Assembly (NCBI GenBank): GCA_001970955.1
Contig: MPUH01000355.1
Coordinates: forward strand, 1 to 62,536
Direction: 5' to 3'
DNA: 62,536 nucleotides
Origin: Stentor coeruleus
Taxonomy: Eukaryota > Ciliophora > Heterotrichea > Heterotrichida > Stentoridae
The notes beneath the pieces are model-generated. The model saw nothing but the letters and a program-made list of their open reading frames with translations, did not search any database and had not been told where the DNA came from. Every line of letters begins with the position of its first letter. The first letter of the stretch is position 1. A program made the position numbers and the translations under genes. Positions 48,655-59,214 of this stretch are shown one piece after another.

Positions 48655-49965
48655 TTATTCTTCAATATTTTTTTCCAATAACAGTTTTTCTTTATACACA
48701 ATAGGTACTAACTCAGTATCAACTTCAACAATAGTATTTTGGCTTTCTGTTACAACAACCTCAGGTTCTGGCCTTTTATAAACTTTATAACGATTTAATC
48801 TTCTAAGTTTACTTTTAGCATAATTAGCTTGTTTTATTCCTTCTCTCATCTGTTTTTTATACTTAAAAATCTCAAACCTTCTCTTAGCAAGAAATCCCCG
48901 AACATGTTTTTGTATAGTAACAGCAGCAGAATTTTCCAGTTTTTTCAAAAACCCTTTATTAAACCCTTCAAACTGAGTAGCAATGCTGATTTTCTCAACA
49001 CTTCTTCTACTTTCCATAGTAGCCGTATTATCTTTACTATCAATCATATCTAATTTCAAATCATCACAAGTTTCAACCGCCTTATCTTTTGTACTTGGTA
49101 AAGTTTTCCTAAAACTCGTCACATCTTCTGAACCTTCACCATTGAGATCTTTAATTAAAGATTTAATATTATATCTTGTTTTTGACCTGAATTTATCTTT
49201 TTTATGCATAGGTCTTAAACGTTCTCCAGTAATAAATCTGACAATATCGTTATTAAATTTAAATTTGCTTTCCATGTTCTGTGGAGAGTTTTTAGTACTT
49301 TTAAAGTTTTTATTTGATGAATCTTTAGATCTTTTAAAAGTACTATTTGTTAAAGATTTTATTGGTGATGCATGAGTTGTGTTACTTTTAAATTGACAAT
49401 TATTTATGCTTTGTTGTAAGCTTTTAGTAAGAGGATGTTTATTTCCAAGGTTTTCTAAGGAGATTTTAAAGCCTTTTGTGTATATATTTAATGCATTTGG
49501 GATATATGATAAGAATTCATATTCAATTCCAGCATTGTGATGTGCTACAAGTAAAGTTGTTATAATACTTGGGTCTTCAAGGTATTTTGATTTTAGAAGA
49601 TTTAAAGCTTTTAAAGCATGGGAGAGAGCTTTTGTATGATTATTAATTTGGGATAATAATGAACATATGTTTAAATGGGTTCCTGCTAGGGTGTTTATGT
49701 CAATTGGGGGTTTTGATGAGATTTTTAAAGCTTTTTTAAGGAAATTAAGAGCTATGGCTGGATTTCCTGTACGTTTATAGTAACAGCTAAAATTGTTTAA
49801 GGTCAGCCCATATAGTTTTTGAGGATTTTCTAGGCAACTGGCACTGAGGAGTTTTTCAGCTTTTGCTAGGTATCGAAGAGATAAAGTGAAGTCGTTGTTC
49901 CGAAGTAAATCCATCGCTTTACGATTGTATGAAAGAACTTTGTAGTCAGAGTTACTGTTTTCCAT
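48655..49965 (-). CDS. TPR and IQ-motif protein
   Basis: This encodes 436 residues. Residues ~10-190 form four TPR-like helix pairs (A-M-D-L-L-R-N-N-D-F-T-L-S-L-R-Y-L, Y-Y-K-R-T-G-N-P-A-I-A-L-N-F, H-T-K-A-L-S-H-A-L-K-A-L, N-A-L-N-I-Y-T-K-G-F). A Lys/Ser-rich linker follows, then one good IQ motif at ~345-365 (A-V-T-I-Q-K-H-V-R-G-F-L-A-K-R-R-F) that should bind calmodulin. The C-terminus is acidic. Such TPR-IQ proteins are common in ciliates and may link Ca2+ signals to the cytoskeleton. Confidence 0.85.
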   Translation of the reverse strand: MENSNSDYKVLSYNRKAMDLLRNNDFTLSLRYLAKAEKLLSASCLENPQKLYGLTLNNFSCYYKRTGNPAIALNFLKKALKISSKPPIDINTLAGTHLNICSLLSQINNHTKALSHALKALNLLKSKYLEDPSIITTLLVAHHNAGIEYEFLSYIPNALNIYTKGFKISLENLGNKHPLTKSLQQSINNCQFKSNTTHASPIKSLTNSTFKRSKDSSNKNFKSTKNSPQNMESKFKFNNDIVRFITGERLRPMHKKDKFRSKTRYNIKSLIKDLNGEGSEDVTSFRKTLPSTKDKAVETCDDLKLDMIDSKDNTATMESRRSVEKISIATQFEGFNKGFLKKLENSAAVTIQKHVRGFLAKRRFEIFKYKKQMREGIKQANYAKSKLRRLNRYKVYKRPEPEVVVTESQNTIVEVDTELVPIVYKEKLLLEKNIEE

Positions 49966-50096
49966 ATAAAATAATCTGGAGTTAAGTTTTAATTGATATT
50001 TAGATTTGGTTATTTATTATACGGAATATTTAATACAAAACCTAGTTTCTCACATAAAACATCATTATTTTATATTAAGTAAACATTATATATAAT

Positions 50097-50831
50097 TCAA
50101 AAAGCCTTACCATTTCTCGCTTTCTTCTTCTTACCAGAAAACCCTGTATCCTTATTATTACACCCTGTACACTTACAAATTTCTGTGCATTTAATATTAC
50201 TCTGAAAACACTCACAATATCTTTTAAGACACCCTGACCGTTTACAATTACATCCTTTATTATGTCTTGTTTTATTATCAGCATTTGTAATCTTCGGTCT
50301 AAACGCTTCAGGGTTTTTTTCCAAAATACTTGAAATTGTTTCTTTTCTAGTCTCTTCATTTTCCATAGTATTTAAACAATCAACACATGCACAATCATTA
50401 CAATAAGTATCATTAGCAAAACAATCACAATACAATTTTAAACAACGGGACTTCTGACAATTACAACATACTGTTTTTTCTTGATACTTTTTCCTAGGTC
50501 TTGTTTTTGGTAAAGGTGGGGAATCGGGGATGACTTGGATATCTACTGATACACAACTGGCTTGTAAATGTAATTTTGATTGAACTTCAGCAAAATTGAT
50601 TTTTTGGATATGTCGCAGAGGTTGAGATCTTAAAGGTGAGGTATTAGTGTGTAGAACTGGAGATAAAACAGGAGAATGACCATTTGCAGGTAAAGGAGAT
50701 AGAGCTGTAATACAAAAATGTGAAAAAGGTGAGGATGGGCGGAATGTTCTTTTGGGTTTTGGAGTTGAGATGATAGAAAAAACTTCGTCTGAAAATAGTG
50801 GATTTTCTGTGTTTAAGTCGTCACTTTTCAT
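50097..50831 (-). CDS. Tesmin/TSO1 (CRC domain) DNA-binding protein
   Basis: This encodes 244 residues. Two cysteine-rich CXC repeats lie at about 119-155 ([17 protein letters not shown]) and 190-226 ([17 protein letters not shown]). They are joined by the conserved linker R-x-N-P-x-A-F-x-P-K, seen here as [10 protein letters not shown]. This is the CRC domain of LIN54, tesmin and TSO1, which in animals and plants binds TTYGAA-type cell-cycle elements as part of MuvB/DREAM. The conserved Tyr of each repeat that contacts DNA is present. The N-terminal 110 residues are Ser/Pro-rich. Confidence 0.95.
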   Translation of the reverse strand: MKSDDLNTENPLFSDEVFSIISTPKPKRTFRPSSPFSHFCITALSPLPANGHSPVLSPVLHTNTSPLRSQPLRHIQKINFAEVQSKLHLQASCVSVDIQVIPDSPPLPKTRPRKKYQEKTVCCNCQKSRCLKLYCDCFANDTYCNDCACVDCLNTMENEETRKETISSILEKNPEAFRPKITNADNKTRHNKGCNCKRSGCLKRYCECFQSNIKCTEICKCTGCNNKDTGFSGKKKKARNGKAF

Positions 50832-51890
50832 TAGCGCTTTTCGTATTATTATCTATTAATTTTCTTAACTGATTTTTAATGCTTGTGAGGAAAGTTTTTG
50901 CAGACAACTTGATGGATTATTGGGTGGGAAGGTATGATTTTGGGGTTTTGGTTAGGATGAGACTTTTTTGTAAAATATTATCTAGGTTTTTCAAGAGAGA
51001 TTTAAGAATAAGGAAGAAAGATGTTAGAGGATGATTGGAGATGGTAGTTAAAAATAGCAAAAATATTTATTAAGTCTGTTGATGTGATATATTTTCACTA
51101 GCATTGTCGTTTTTTTTTAAAATAATCTTCATCCTAGTAATGCTTTACATAATATAAATTTTATATCCCACTTTCTTAAAAGGAATGAATATATTCCAGA
51201 AAAAATCTCTTTATATTTTCAAAACTATTTGTTATTTAATATTTCAATATTTCAATATATCAAACCTTTAAGCTAATTATTTTTTAATATATCATTCCAA
51301 CTATAAAATTATCATAATACTTTTATAATCAAATTCTATATATAATAATTTAACCTCTACAAACTCAGTTATTTTTAGTTATATACATTTAAATAATCAT
51401 TCTCAAATACTCTTTATATAAACTTCACAAATAAATATCACTTATCTAATCTACTAATAAACTCCTCCATCAATACCCTCAAACAAAACTCTTCTTCAAA
51501 AATTCTCTAACCCAAAACCGTAAATCTCATAATAATTCATCTCACAAATGTAAATATCTCCCCATTTTCCTGTTAAAATAAGCTTAAAAATATTATTTTA
51601 AATATCTTTTCAAAACTGCAATCAAAACAACACCCACTTCTCTCTTTTCATTTTTTTTTCAAAACCAATCTTCCTATCTTCATAATCGATTTATATAATT
51701 TTCCAGCTCTAAAGCGTTTTGCCAGCAGTTCTCTTATGAAAATTTAAAAATCCCAACTTCTCTCAAACTTCCTCAAAGTTCATTTTCATCAAAACTCTCT
51801 ATGATTCCATCCTCTCACAAGCTACAATTAAAAAAACTCTAATCTTAATTTATCATCTAAATTTCAAAAAGCATTTATAATTATTATCAT
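50832..51890. other. Divergent spacer
   Basis: It lies between the starts of the CRC gene (minus) and the membrane RING gene (plus). The left ~200 bases are G-rich on plus, and the right ~450 bases C-rich on plus, mirror images that match the two 5' flanks. No gene was seen. Confidence 0.5.
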
Positions 51891-53313
51891 ATGGATAACT
51901 CAGAAATAGAAGAAATTCCTATAGAAGACTTAAACTCTGCAAGGAATCTAACTGAAAATCATGGTCTAACTGATGAAAGAACTACACAAATTAGAGAAAA
52001 CTCAATTGCTATCAACGAGTTACTCAAATGGCTCCAGTTAGGATTAGTTTATACAATTACTTTTATGTGTTTGATATTATGGAATTATAAATACGTGCCA
52101 ATTTACATTCCCATACTTCCTTTAATTATCGCAGATTGCAAAAACGTGATATTAAGCTCGGTACTTTTACACAAATCTGAAGGGTAATTCAAATTCAGAT
52201 CTAAAAAAACAGTTCATTTTAAGGAAATTATTGAAAGTCTTGGCACTCTTCTTGCAAAAATTTTCCTTCTTATCTCTTTTGCTTGTACAAACTTCAAAAC
52301 TGTTTATTTACTGATTCCACTGTTTGTATCAACTGTTGCGAATTTTTTTATCAAGTCTATATCTTATAACACTTGTCAAACCATTTCAGAAATTGTAAGC
52401 TTTTATATAGTTATTTATAATTTTTAGAATCGCAAGACTTTTAACAGTTATTAGTGTCACTTTTAAGATTGACAAGATTTATGATTTTTCTTGGAGTTTA
52501 ACATTATGGCCTGTTTGGTCATTCATAGGGATATTGGGTATTTTGATAATTGGGTTGACAATTTATACAATAGGTGCATGTTGTACATACAAATCTCAAG
52601 AAAACTCAAAATTAGAAATTTATAGTTCATGTTGGTTGCTTAGTACTTGCATTGGGCTACTAGTCGCCACATCATTTTTTTGCCTCAGTGTCTCTAAAGG
52701 TAGGTTAGACTTCATACCTCCATTGATATTTTTTTTCCTATTTGTTTTTATAACAAGTATTTTTTTCAAAAAACTCTTAAAAGGACTTTCTGATTTCATT
52801 TTTGGTGACCGTGATCCAACAATACCAACTGTTTTATCAAATGAAGTCCTCCCAGTCCATACCGAACAAATCTCCACATCTTTTACTCAGAGAATAAGAA
52901 AAGCTCTTCAAACCCCACCAAAAACCTTAGTCCAACTATCAAGTTCATATTTTAAAAGAACAACAATTGAAACTACACCTAAAAAACGTACAGGAACTTT
53001 GATAGTTGCACAAACACAAAGAGGTGTAGAAAGGAGATCAAATACAGTATCCCCAAAAAGAGAACGTATTGATCATATTGAAATTAATGCAAATGCTTAT
53101 GAGGTTGAAAAATGTATTGCTTGTAATGAAAGATATGCTAATGCAGTTATATTAGAATGTGGACATGGGGGTATTTGTTTTAGTTGTGCAACAAAATTAG
53201 AAAAAGATAGTGGGGTTTGTCATATATGCAGATCTGCTATTAGTAGTGTTGTAAAAATTTTGAATGGGCCTGGGGAAATTTTAGATGTTATAAGTGATAA
53301 CCATTATATATAG
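51891..53313 (+). CDS. Multi-pass membrane RING protein, two tiny introns
   Basis: Three open pieces join through GTAATTCAAATTCAG (52184-52198, 15 nt) and GTAAGCTTTTATATAG (52395-52410, 16 nt), giving ~463 residues. The N-terminal 40 are acidic and cytosolic. About seven to eight hydrophobic segments lie between residues ~45 and 280. A basic Ser/Thr linker leads to a C-terminal RING (~405-445): C-I-A-C, C-G-H-G-G-I-C-F-S-C-A, C-H-I-C-R. The topology matches membrane-bound E3 ubiquitin ligases. The middle piece, which supplies at least two membrane segments, is invisible without splicing. Confidence 0.9.
52184..52198 (+). other. 15-nt spliceosomal intron
   Basis: GTAATTCAAATTCAG. A lies six bases from the 3' end. 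It removes the TAA that ends the first piece after K-S-E-G. Confidence 0.9.
52395..52410 (+). other. 16-nt spliceosomal intron
   Basis: GTAAGCTTTTATATAG. Its 16-base length shifts the frame into the long C-terminal piece (T-I-S-E-I then L-F-I-I-F-R-I-A-R). A lies six bases from the 3' end, as in the 15-nt class. Confidence 0.88.
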
Positions 53314-53794
53314 ATAATGAGAAGGTTATAAGGGATAATAAAATAAAGGGAATTTTGAGGGGGTTTTAAAATAATGGGATCGGTTGTTTGCAAGGTAGTA
53401 AAAGAGAGATTTGGAATAATTTTTAGAGAATTAGGATTTTATGTCTAAGTAGGATTTTAGACTTGATACCATAATTATTATTGCTAGTAAATACAGATTA
53501 TTAGGGAAATGGTGTGAGAAAATTTGTTTGAAGATTTTAGAAAATTTTATAAAGATAGTTTTTGTTTTAGGCTGGCTGTATCATGTTTATAAAATGAATT
53601 TTATAATGATGTGTTGTTATGTTTTTAACTGTAAAAAGAGCTTAGTTCAACATAGTACTTAAAACTAAAATTTTATTTCTATCTTCCCTAAAACCAATAA
53701 ATCTTCCTCAAAAATCTAAATTTTCAATCATCCTCTATCATTTATTCAAAACTATAAAATCTCTTATCTGACTTTCCAATTATCAAAAAAAAAA
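53314..53794. other. Spacer between convergent genes
   Basis: The left half is G-rich and C-poor on plus; from about 53650 it is C-rich. No gene was seen. Confidence 0.5.
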
Positions 53795-56050
53795 TCAAAG
53801 GTAAGCAATATTATTTATTAAATTTTGCACACACTCACTACGTTTTTTTTCATCCTCTCGTGCAGTATAAGGTTTGAGCGAGGAAGGCCTATAAATATCT
53901 CTGACAAAATTTTCAATCCTTTTATCTTTAGATGGGCTAGCAAAACATGGGGTCATATTTCTATTCCGCACTTCCATAAGTTTTTTCGGTGTCATATGTG
54001 TCCTAATCAAATTTTCTATATACTTTTTACGTTTATAATCATAATTTTTTTTGATTTCCTGGACTAAACTTTTAGGTAAAAGACTTTCTTCAGCTTGAAC
54101 ATGAAAAAGAGGTGGTTCTGCTCTTGGGAGCTTAAATTTCGCTCCATAACTCTGAGGTTTTTTAGGACTTTCTATAGGAGGTAATATAATTTCAGCCATA
54201 ACATCCTCATTTTCACTATCAGAGTCTTCAGATTCACTTGAAAACTCATTCTCATCAGCTTTGATTATCTATATAAAAATTACATTAATCCAATCTTCTA
54301 AAGTTCTTTTTGGATGTGTTTCTTTTTTGTAGAAAATTTTCGAAAAATTATCAGTTGGGCTTCTGTTCATATTTGTAGTTGAACCATAAGAGAGATGAGG
54401 AATTTCGAAATCAAAGTTCTCGATGTTGGAGTTTTCTTGAAGTTCAAGTTTTTCTATTTTGAATTTAGTGTTTTTTCTTGCCCTGAACCTTTTATTCTCA
54501 TTTTCTACCATGGAAGAATACTCATAAATACTTCTAGCAAGTTTTTCTCCAAGACTGAATAGGTTTTCAGTAGTAAAAGCTATAGTTTCTCGATTTTGAC
54601 TTAAGTATCCATAATATGATGTTTCAAGAGTATATGAGAAAAGTATTTTAAATTCATTATTCATAACTGCCCTTGCAGCTTTTTTTTTAGTCCTACTAAC
54701 ATGAAATTTAGATGAATGATATCTAAACATTTCAGTCCTTTCTCCAATAAGTCTAGGGATAATCTTAGTTTTATAATACATAGTATTATGTATTGGGAAA
54801 CTTGGACCATAAATAAATGAACCTTTTTTAGAAAAGTGTCCATGCATGTCTACAAATAAGAACGCTCGGTTTTTATACTCTTTTTCTAACTCCCCAACAA
54901 GTTCTTTTAATGCGAAAATCTCAGGATGATTTTCAGGACTTGGGTTTATGTACGTCCTATTTAAATCATTTCCGCTCATTGAAGTACGTGAGTTACCGAT
55001 TATGACCCCGTCAGGGTTAAGCATTGGGACTATTTTAAACACAAACCTATTCCTTAACAAAGCTGCCTCAGGATGTTTACTTGATATAAAACGAATAAAT
55101 CCTTCCATTATCCAAGAACCCACAGTTTCTGCAGGGTGTACTCTTGCTACTGCAATAATAACTTTTTTATTATCTTTTGATACATTTGGGTTTGTTATAG
55201 TTATTAAAGGAATATCTATCATTGCTAGACTTTTACATAGAGATGAGGTTTTTATATATGAATTTTTCTCAGACTTTAAAAGTTTAAAGATTTTTTCTAA
55301 ACGGCAATAAGTATAAGGGATACTTGTGGAAAACCAAACTTTATCATTTGGGTAGTTAAATTTGTATGTGAAAGAAAGCTGATAAAAAGGTCTGCGGGAG
55401 TTTGGCTTTAAAACTTTGCTTTGAGAGAAAGTTATGTTTTCTCCACCCATACACCAGCCACTATTAATCCCAAACCTAACTTCTTGTACACTAAATACTC
55501 TAGGTTTCATCCCTGCAGCATAAAGCCCAGTTGATCTTGTAAAATTTACTATATTGAACTTAATTGTACGTTTATATTTAATCCCAGTCACTGAAAAGTA
55601 AAACCAATGCATATGCCCTAAAGAATTCGTGTCTATTCTCAAATACAAGTCATATTCATCTTTATTTATAAACTCAACACGGTCTAAATTACCACATTCA
55701 AATTTAGAATCGAAAATTATACAATCTTCATGTATTGTTTCAGGAATTTTATGTATAAGAAAGTTATCTTTTTCTTTTTTACTGAAATAAGATACTAAAG
55801 CTGGTTCAGAATAATCAAATGGATAAGTATCTTGAGTCCCATCAGAAAGGACTTTATGAAGAATAAAAGAATCTTCAGGTCTATATCCTGTATAAACACA
55901 TAATTTATTGTCTGGATATTCGATTTCATTTTCAAAAACTAAAGGATAAGGCTTGCGATGATTAGGAGGACGCCAACCAGAAAGCATATCAGCATCTAAT
56001 GAGTAACCTTTTGATACTAAAGGATTAGGTATTGTTAACTCTTCTGACAT
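53795..56050 (-). CDS. Cytosolic carboxypeptidase (CCP/AGBL, M14 family), one 15-nt intron
   Basis: The long frame 56050-54269 ends in a TAG that belongs to GTAATTTTTATATAG (54269-54283). Splicing runs on through an acidic Ser-rich segment into what looks like a separate small gene (54199-53795), giving ~746 residues. The CCP N-domain signature F-E-C-G-N-L is at ~117. Zn ligands are H305 and E308 in V-H-P-A-E-T and H403 in D-M-H-G-H-F. N-P-D-G and D-L-N-R-T-Y are intact, and the catalytic E476 is in T-L-E-T-S-Y-Y-G. Such enzymes trim polyglutamate side chains from tubulin, in keeping with a heavily ciliated cell. The C-terminal tail is species-specific. Confidence 0.93.
54269..54283 (-). other. 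15-nt spliceosomal intron
   Basis: Coding strand GTAATTTTTATATAG, phase 0. A lies six bases from the 3' end. It adds ~154 residues to the carboxypeptidase. Confidence 0.88.
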
Positions 56051-56328
56051 TATTGTTTATTATTTGTAAATATACTTACGTTAATTATAATAAAATTTTG
56101 AAATGCTCAGAATAATAGAATGTCCTGATGGATATAGGGTAAAATGCATTTCTTAAGAAAATTTGGCATATTTTTGGAATAATGACGAAAATTATAGTAA
56201 AGTTTGTATTTTTTGTAAATAACATATGACAAATCGATATATGTTTTAATTATATTAATTTTTGATTTCTTGTTTTTTTTTTGTAAAGTTTTTACATGTT
56301 ATTTTATAGAAATGGTGTATTTATCATC

Positions 56329-56414
56329 TAGGCTCTGTTAGAAAAAAATAAGTTATTCATGAGCTAATTNCATTAGGCTCTGTTAGAAAAAAATAAGTTA
56401 TTCATGAGCTAATT
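56329..56414. repeat. ~41-bp direct copies around an N
   Basis: Positions 56329-56369 and 56374-56414 are the same sequence (TAGGCTCTGTTAG ... GAGCTAATT), with N at 56370 and three extra bases. Confidence 0.85.
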
Positions 56415-56870
56415 TAAATTAAAGTGCCATAGAGGTTATCTAGTTAAAGAAGTTTTTATAGTTGGATGGTATTGAAGGTATGCCTGAGTGAAAATGGTTT
56501 TTTTTTAAGATAAAAATATAAATGAAGAAACTTTAATAAACATTATTATTAGCATATTCATCCTGGATCAATAGTGCATACTAATCTATAATTTCTATAT
56601 GAGAAAGGTTTTAAATATTATACTGTAAATCACTCTAGATACTTTAAAGACCCTGTTACTGGTATATATACCAATACAATTGAAGGTTTATAAATACTTT
56701 TAAACTATAAATACGTCTGAGAAATAGAATAGAAGATATTAGTGGTCGCTTAATAGAATTTATATGGTTAAAAATATAATAAAAAATATTTTTGGTCAAC
56801 ATATTTAGAAGTTATATCATTACTTTTAGAAATAATAGATTTAGCTAGAATAATATAAATCTTAAGATTT
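56330..56870 (+). mobile_element. Fossil ISXO2/IS1595-like (Merlin-type) DDE transposase
   Basis: Plus-strand pieces align in order with the ISXO2-like transposase domain: K-x-x-R-G-Y-L-V-K (about 56415), G-W-Y and K-M-V-F-F (about 56465-56510), E-E-T-L-I-N-I-I (about 56523), H-P-G-S-I-V-H, then YTVNHSRYFKDPVTGIYTNT and I-E-G-L (about 56615-56690), then R-L-R-N-R-I-E-D-I-S-G-R-L-I-E-F-I-W (about 56718-56770). The V-N-H-S ... D-P-x-T-G ... T-N-x-I-E block is diagnostic of this family. All three stop codons and several shifts interrupt it, so it is inactive. No terminal inverted repeats were found. An N junction lies inside. Confidence 0.85.
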
Positions 56871-57737
56871 TATGAATTTTTTATTTATGTATATAGAAAA
56901 GGATAAGTAATTTAGGTACTATTATAATAATGATTATTTAAGACGGGTTAAATATTGTCCAAGAAATATATTTTTTCATGTTAAAAAAGGTTATTTAATT
57001 TAGGTATTATAGCTATTTCACATTAAAATTTTCAAAACTATCAGCGAATTCAGATTGTAATTGCAAAATAATCTATTTCTTAATATGCTAAGATAATCAA
57101 TTTAAAAAAGTGCATCGCAAATAATTTAATCGAAGCTAATACTTCTATATTTTAATACATTTAAAGTTTATAATAATATTGCCAACAACTTTTTTGTGAG
57201 CTAAGCTTTCCTACAAACAAAGCAATAATCTTACCTTATCAACTTACCTTTTATAATTCTTAAAATTACTATAAATGCATTAAAGATTCTTATAATGGAA
57301 ACACAAGCTTGACTATTATTTTCTTGGCATCAAATTTTTGCAACATATTTGATTATATAATTAAATCTTTAATTTCTTATATAATACTAAAACTATTAAT
57401 CAAACTAAGTGTTTATTATAACAAAAACTTTGCAAGAACATTTTAGGATTTTTTTTATCACTAAAATATAATAAAATCTTTCTCACACCTTTAAAATATA
57501 AAAAACAGCCACTCAAACTCAAATTTCGATAATAAATATTAAACTTATACAATAAACTCTTTATAATAAACCCTAGCTTCATACACTAAACAATATCCCA
57601 TCTTAATAATAACCTTAAAAAACCTTAACTTCCATCTAATAAACTCCCTAATTTTATTTGTATTACCAACCTCAAACTAAAAGACCATGTAATTTCTTAT
57701 TAGCCAAGTAAAATACGACTTGATTACTAAAATATAT
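56871..57737. other. AT-rich spacer upstream of the transporter gene
   Basis: No gene was seen. From about 57480 the plus strand becomes C-rich and G-poor, the pattern of 5' flanks here. Confidence 0.45.
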
Positions 57738-59201
57738 ATGGAAAAAAAGCCTGAGCAACAAGAGAACGACTTTGCAGCGACTTTATTCATATGCATTAAC
57801 TGCTCAGTGGCAGCTTCAATATTCGGAACTCCATGGGCTTTTGTTCAGGTGGGTTGGGCTTCAGCATTAATTTTAAGTATAATTGGTGTCATCTTACTAT
57901 CACTTCTTGGAGTTGTACTAATTCAAGTGCTAACCAGAATGAATGTGATAAAAGACTATATTGGACAAGGTTATACTATTTCTCATGTCCCAATGACTGA
58001 AATATTTCGCAATATGCCAAAGAGTAACTATATAAAAACGCCTAATGAGATATCAGATAACACACCCCTTTTAAGTACTGAAAATCATAATGATTTGTTT
58101 TTCAGCTATGAATTGACCTTAATCTGTAGAATACTTCTTGGAGGTGTAATGGAAAAAATCCTTAGTATTACTATTATAACAACATCAACAATATTTTTAA
58201 TGGGATGCACTTCTGTATTTGCCTCATCTCTTGTATCTGTTATACCATTAGGCCCAATGAACACTTGCAATATTTTCACAGACCCAAGTTTTGAAAACTG
58301 GTGCAGGTATAAGTATATGGTTTTTGTTGCCTTATTTGCCCTTATAACTTGTACAATGACTTTGTTTTTCCATTTCACTGAACAGAGATGGTATTTGATA
58401 ACAGTTGCTTTTGGTAGGATTTTAGCTATTTTGCTGATGGCTATAACTTCACTTATAGCCCTTGGGGAAAATCAGACACTTGATGATGATGAAAGTCTTA
58501 AAGTCGATATTGAAGCTTTTAATAGAGAAGGTGTAGGTATTGCATTGCCTATAATTTTCCTTTCTATGGGTTTTCATATAATGATTCCTGAACTTCTTGA
58601 ACCACTGAGTAATAAAGCTTATTCAATCAAAGTTATTGTATTGACTTTCTTCATAGCATTTTGTATGATTATTTTATTGTGCTTGACAACTATTTTTTGT
58701 CTTAATAATGTTAAGCCTTTGATAACTCTTAATTGGGCTACATATTCAAATGGTGTTGATCCTTCTGATAGAGCATGGTGGGCATATATTATAGATGGAT
58801 ATGTAAGTTTATTCCCTGCAGTAGATGTAACTTCTGTATTTGCGATACTATTATGTAATAGTGCTGCTAATTTAAATGCTCTAAGTTATGAGACTATAGA
58901 TAACAAAAATAATACAAATGATGACAATTTTAAAGGAAAAGTCTTCCTTCTTTGTTTGACATTGATTTTACCAATGTATTTTTATGATATAGGGATTTTA
59001 TTCGCTTTGGCTGGGTGTGTGAATTTGATAGTTCTTATGTTCTTTATATCAATTCTGGGCTTAGCATCAGTGACAATAGTTCCAGAAAAATGCGTATTCG
59101 ACAATTTCTTGGCAAATAAAAAAGTGTTGATAGGTGTCACAATCTGCTCAATGCTGATTCTTATATACCTGTGGTTCTCATTTTTAGGATATTTCTTTTA
59201 G
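57738..59201 (+). CDS. Amino-acid transporter (AAAP-like)
   Basis: The first ATG is at 57738 (M-E-K-K-P-E-Q-Q), giving 487 residues; the frame extends upstream only through a TTG. About eleven hydrophobic segments are spread along the length, with a polar loop at ~85-125. The first helix carries A-A-S-I-F-G-T-P-W-A-F, like the G-x-G-x-L-x-x-P-x-A-F step of auxin/amino-acid permeases. It probably moves neutral amino acids across the plasma or vacuolar membrane with H+ or Na+. The substrate cannot be told from sequence. Its stop is 13 bases from the stop of the convergent C2 gene. Confidence 0.82.
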   Translation: MEKKPEQQENDFAATLFICINCSVAASIFGTPWAFVQVGWASALILSIIGVILLSLLGVVLIQVLTRMNVIKDYIGQGYTISHVPMTEIFRNMPKSNYIKTPNEISDNTPLLSTENHNDLFFSYELTLICRILLGGVMEKILSITIITTSTIFLMGCTSVFASSLVSVIPLGPMNTCNIFTDPSFENWCRYKYMVFVALFALITCTMTLFFHFTEQRWYLITVAFGRILAILLMAITSLIALGENQTLDDDESLKVDIEAFNREGVGIALPIIFLSMGFHIMIPELLEPLSNKAYSIKVIVLTFFIAFCMIILLCLTTIFCLNNVKPLITLNWATYSNGVDPSDRAWWAYIIDGYVSLFPAVDVTSVFAILLCNSAANLNALSYETIDNKNNTNDDNFKGKVFLLCLTLILPMYFYDIGILFALAGCVNLIVLMFFISILGLASVTIVPEKCVFDNFLANKKVLIGVTICSMLILIYLWFSFLGYFF

Positions 59202-59214
59202 ACTTAATAACTAT

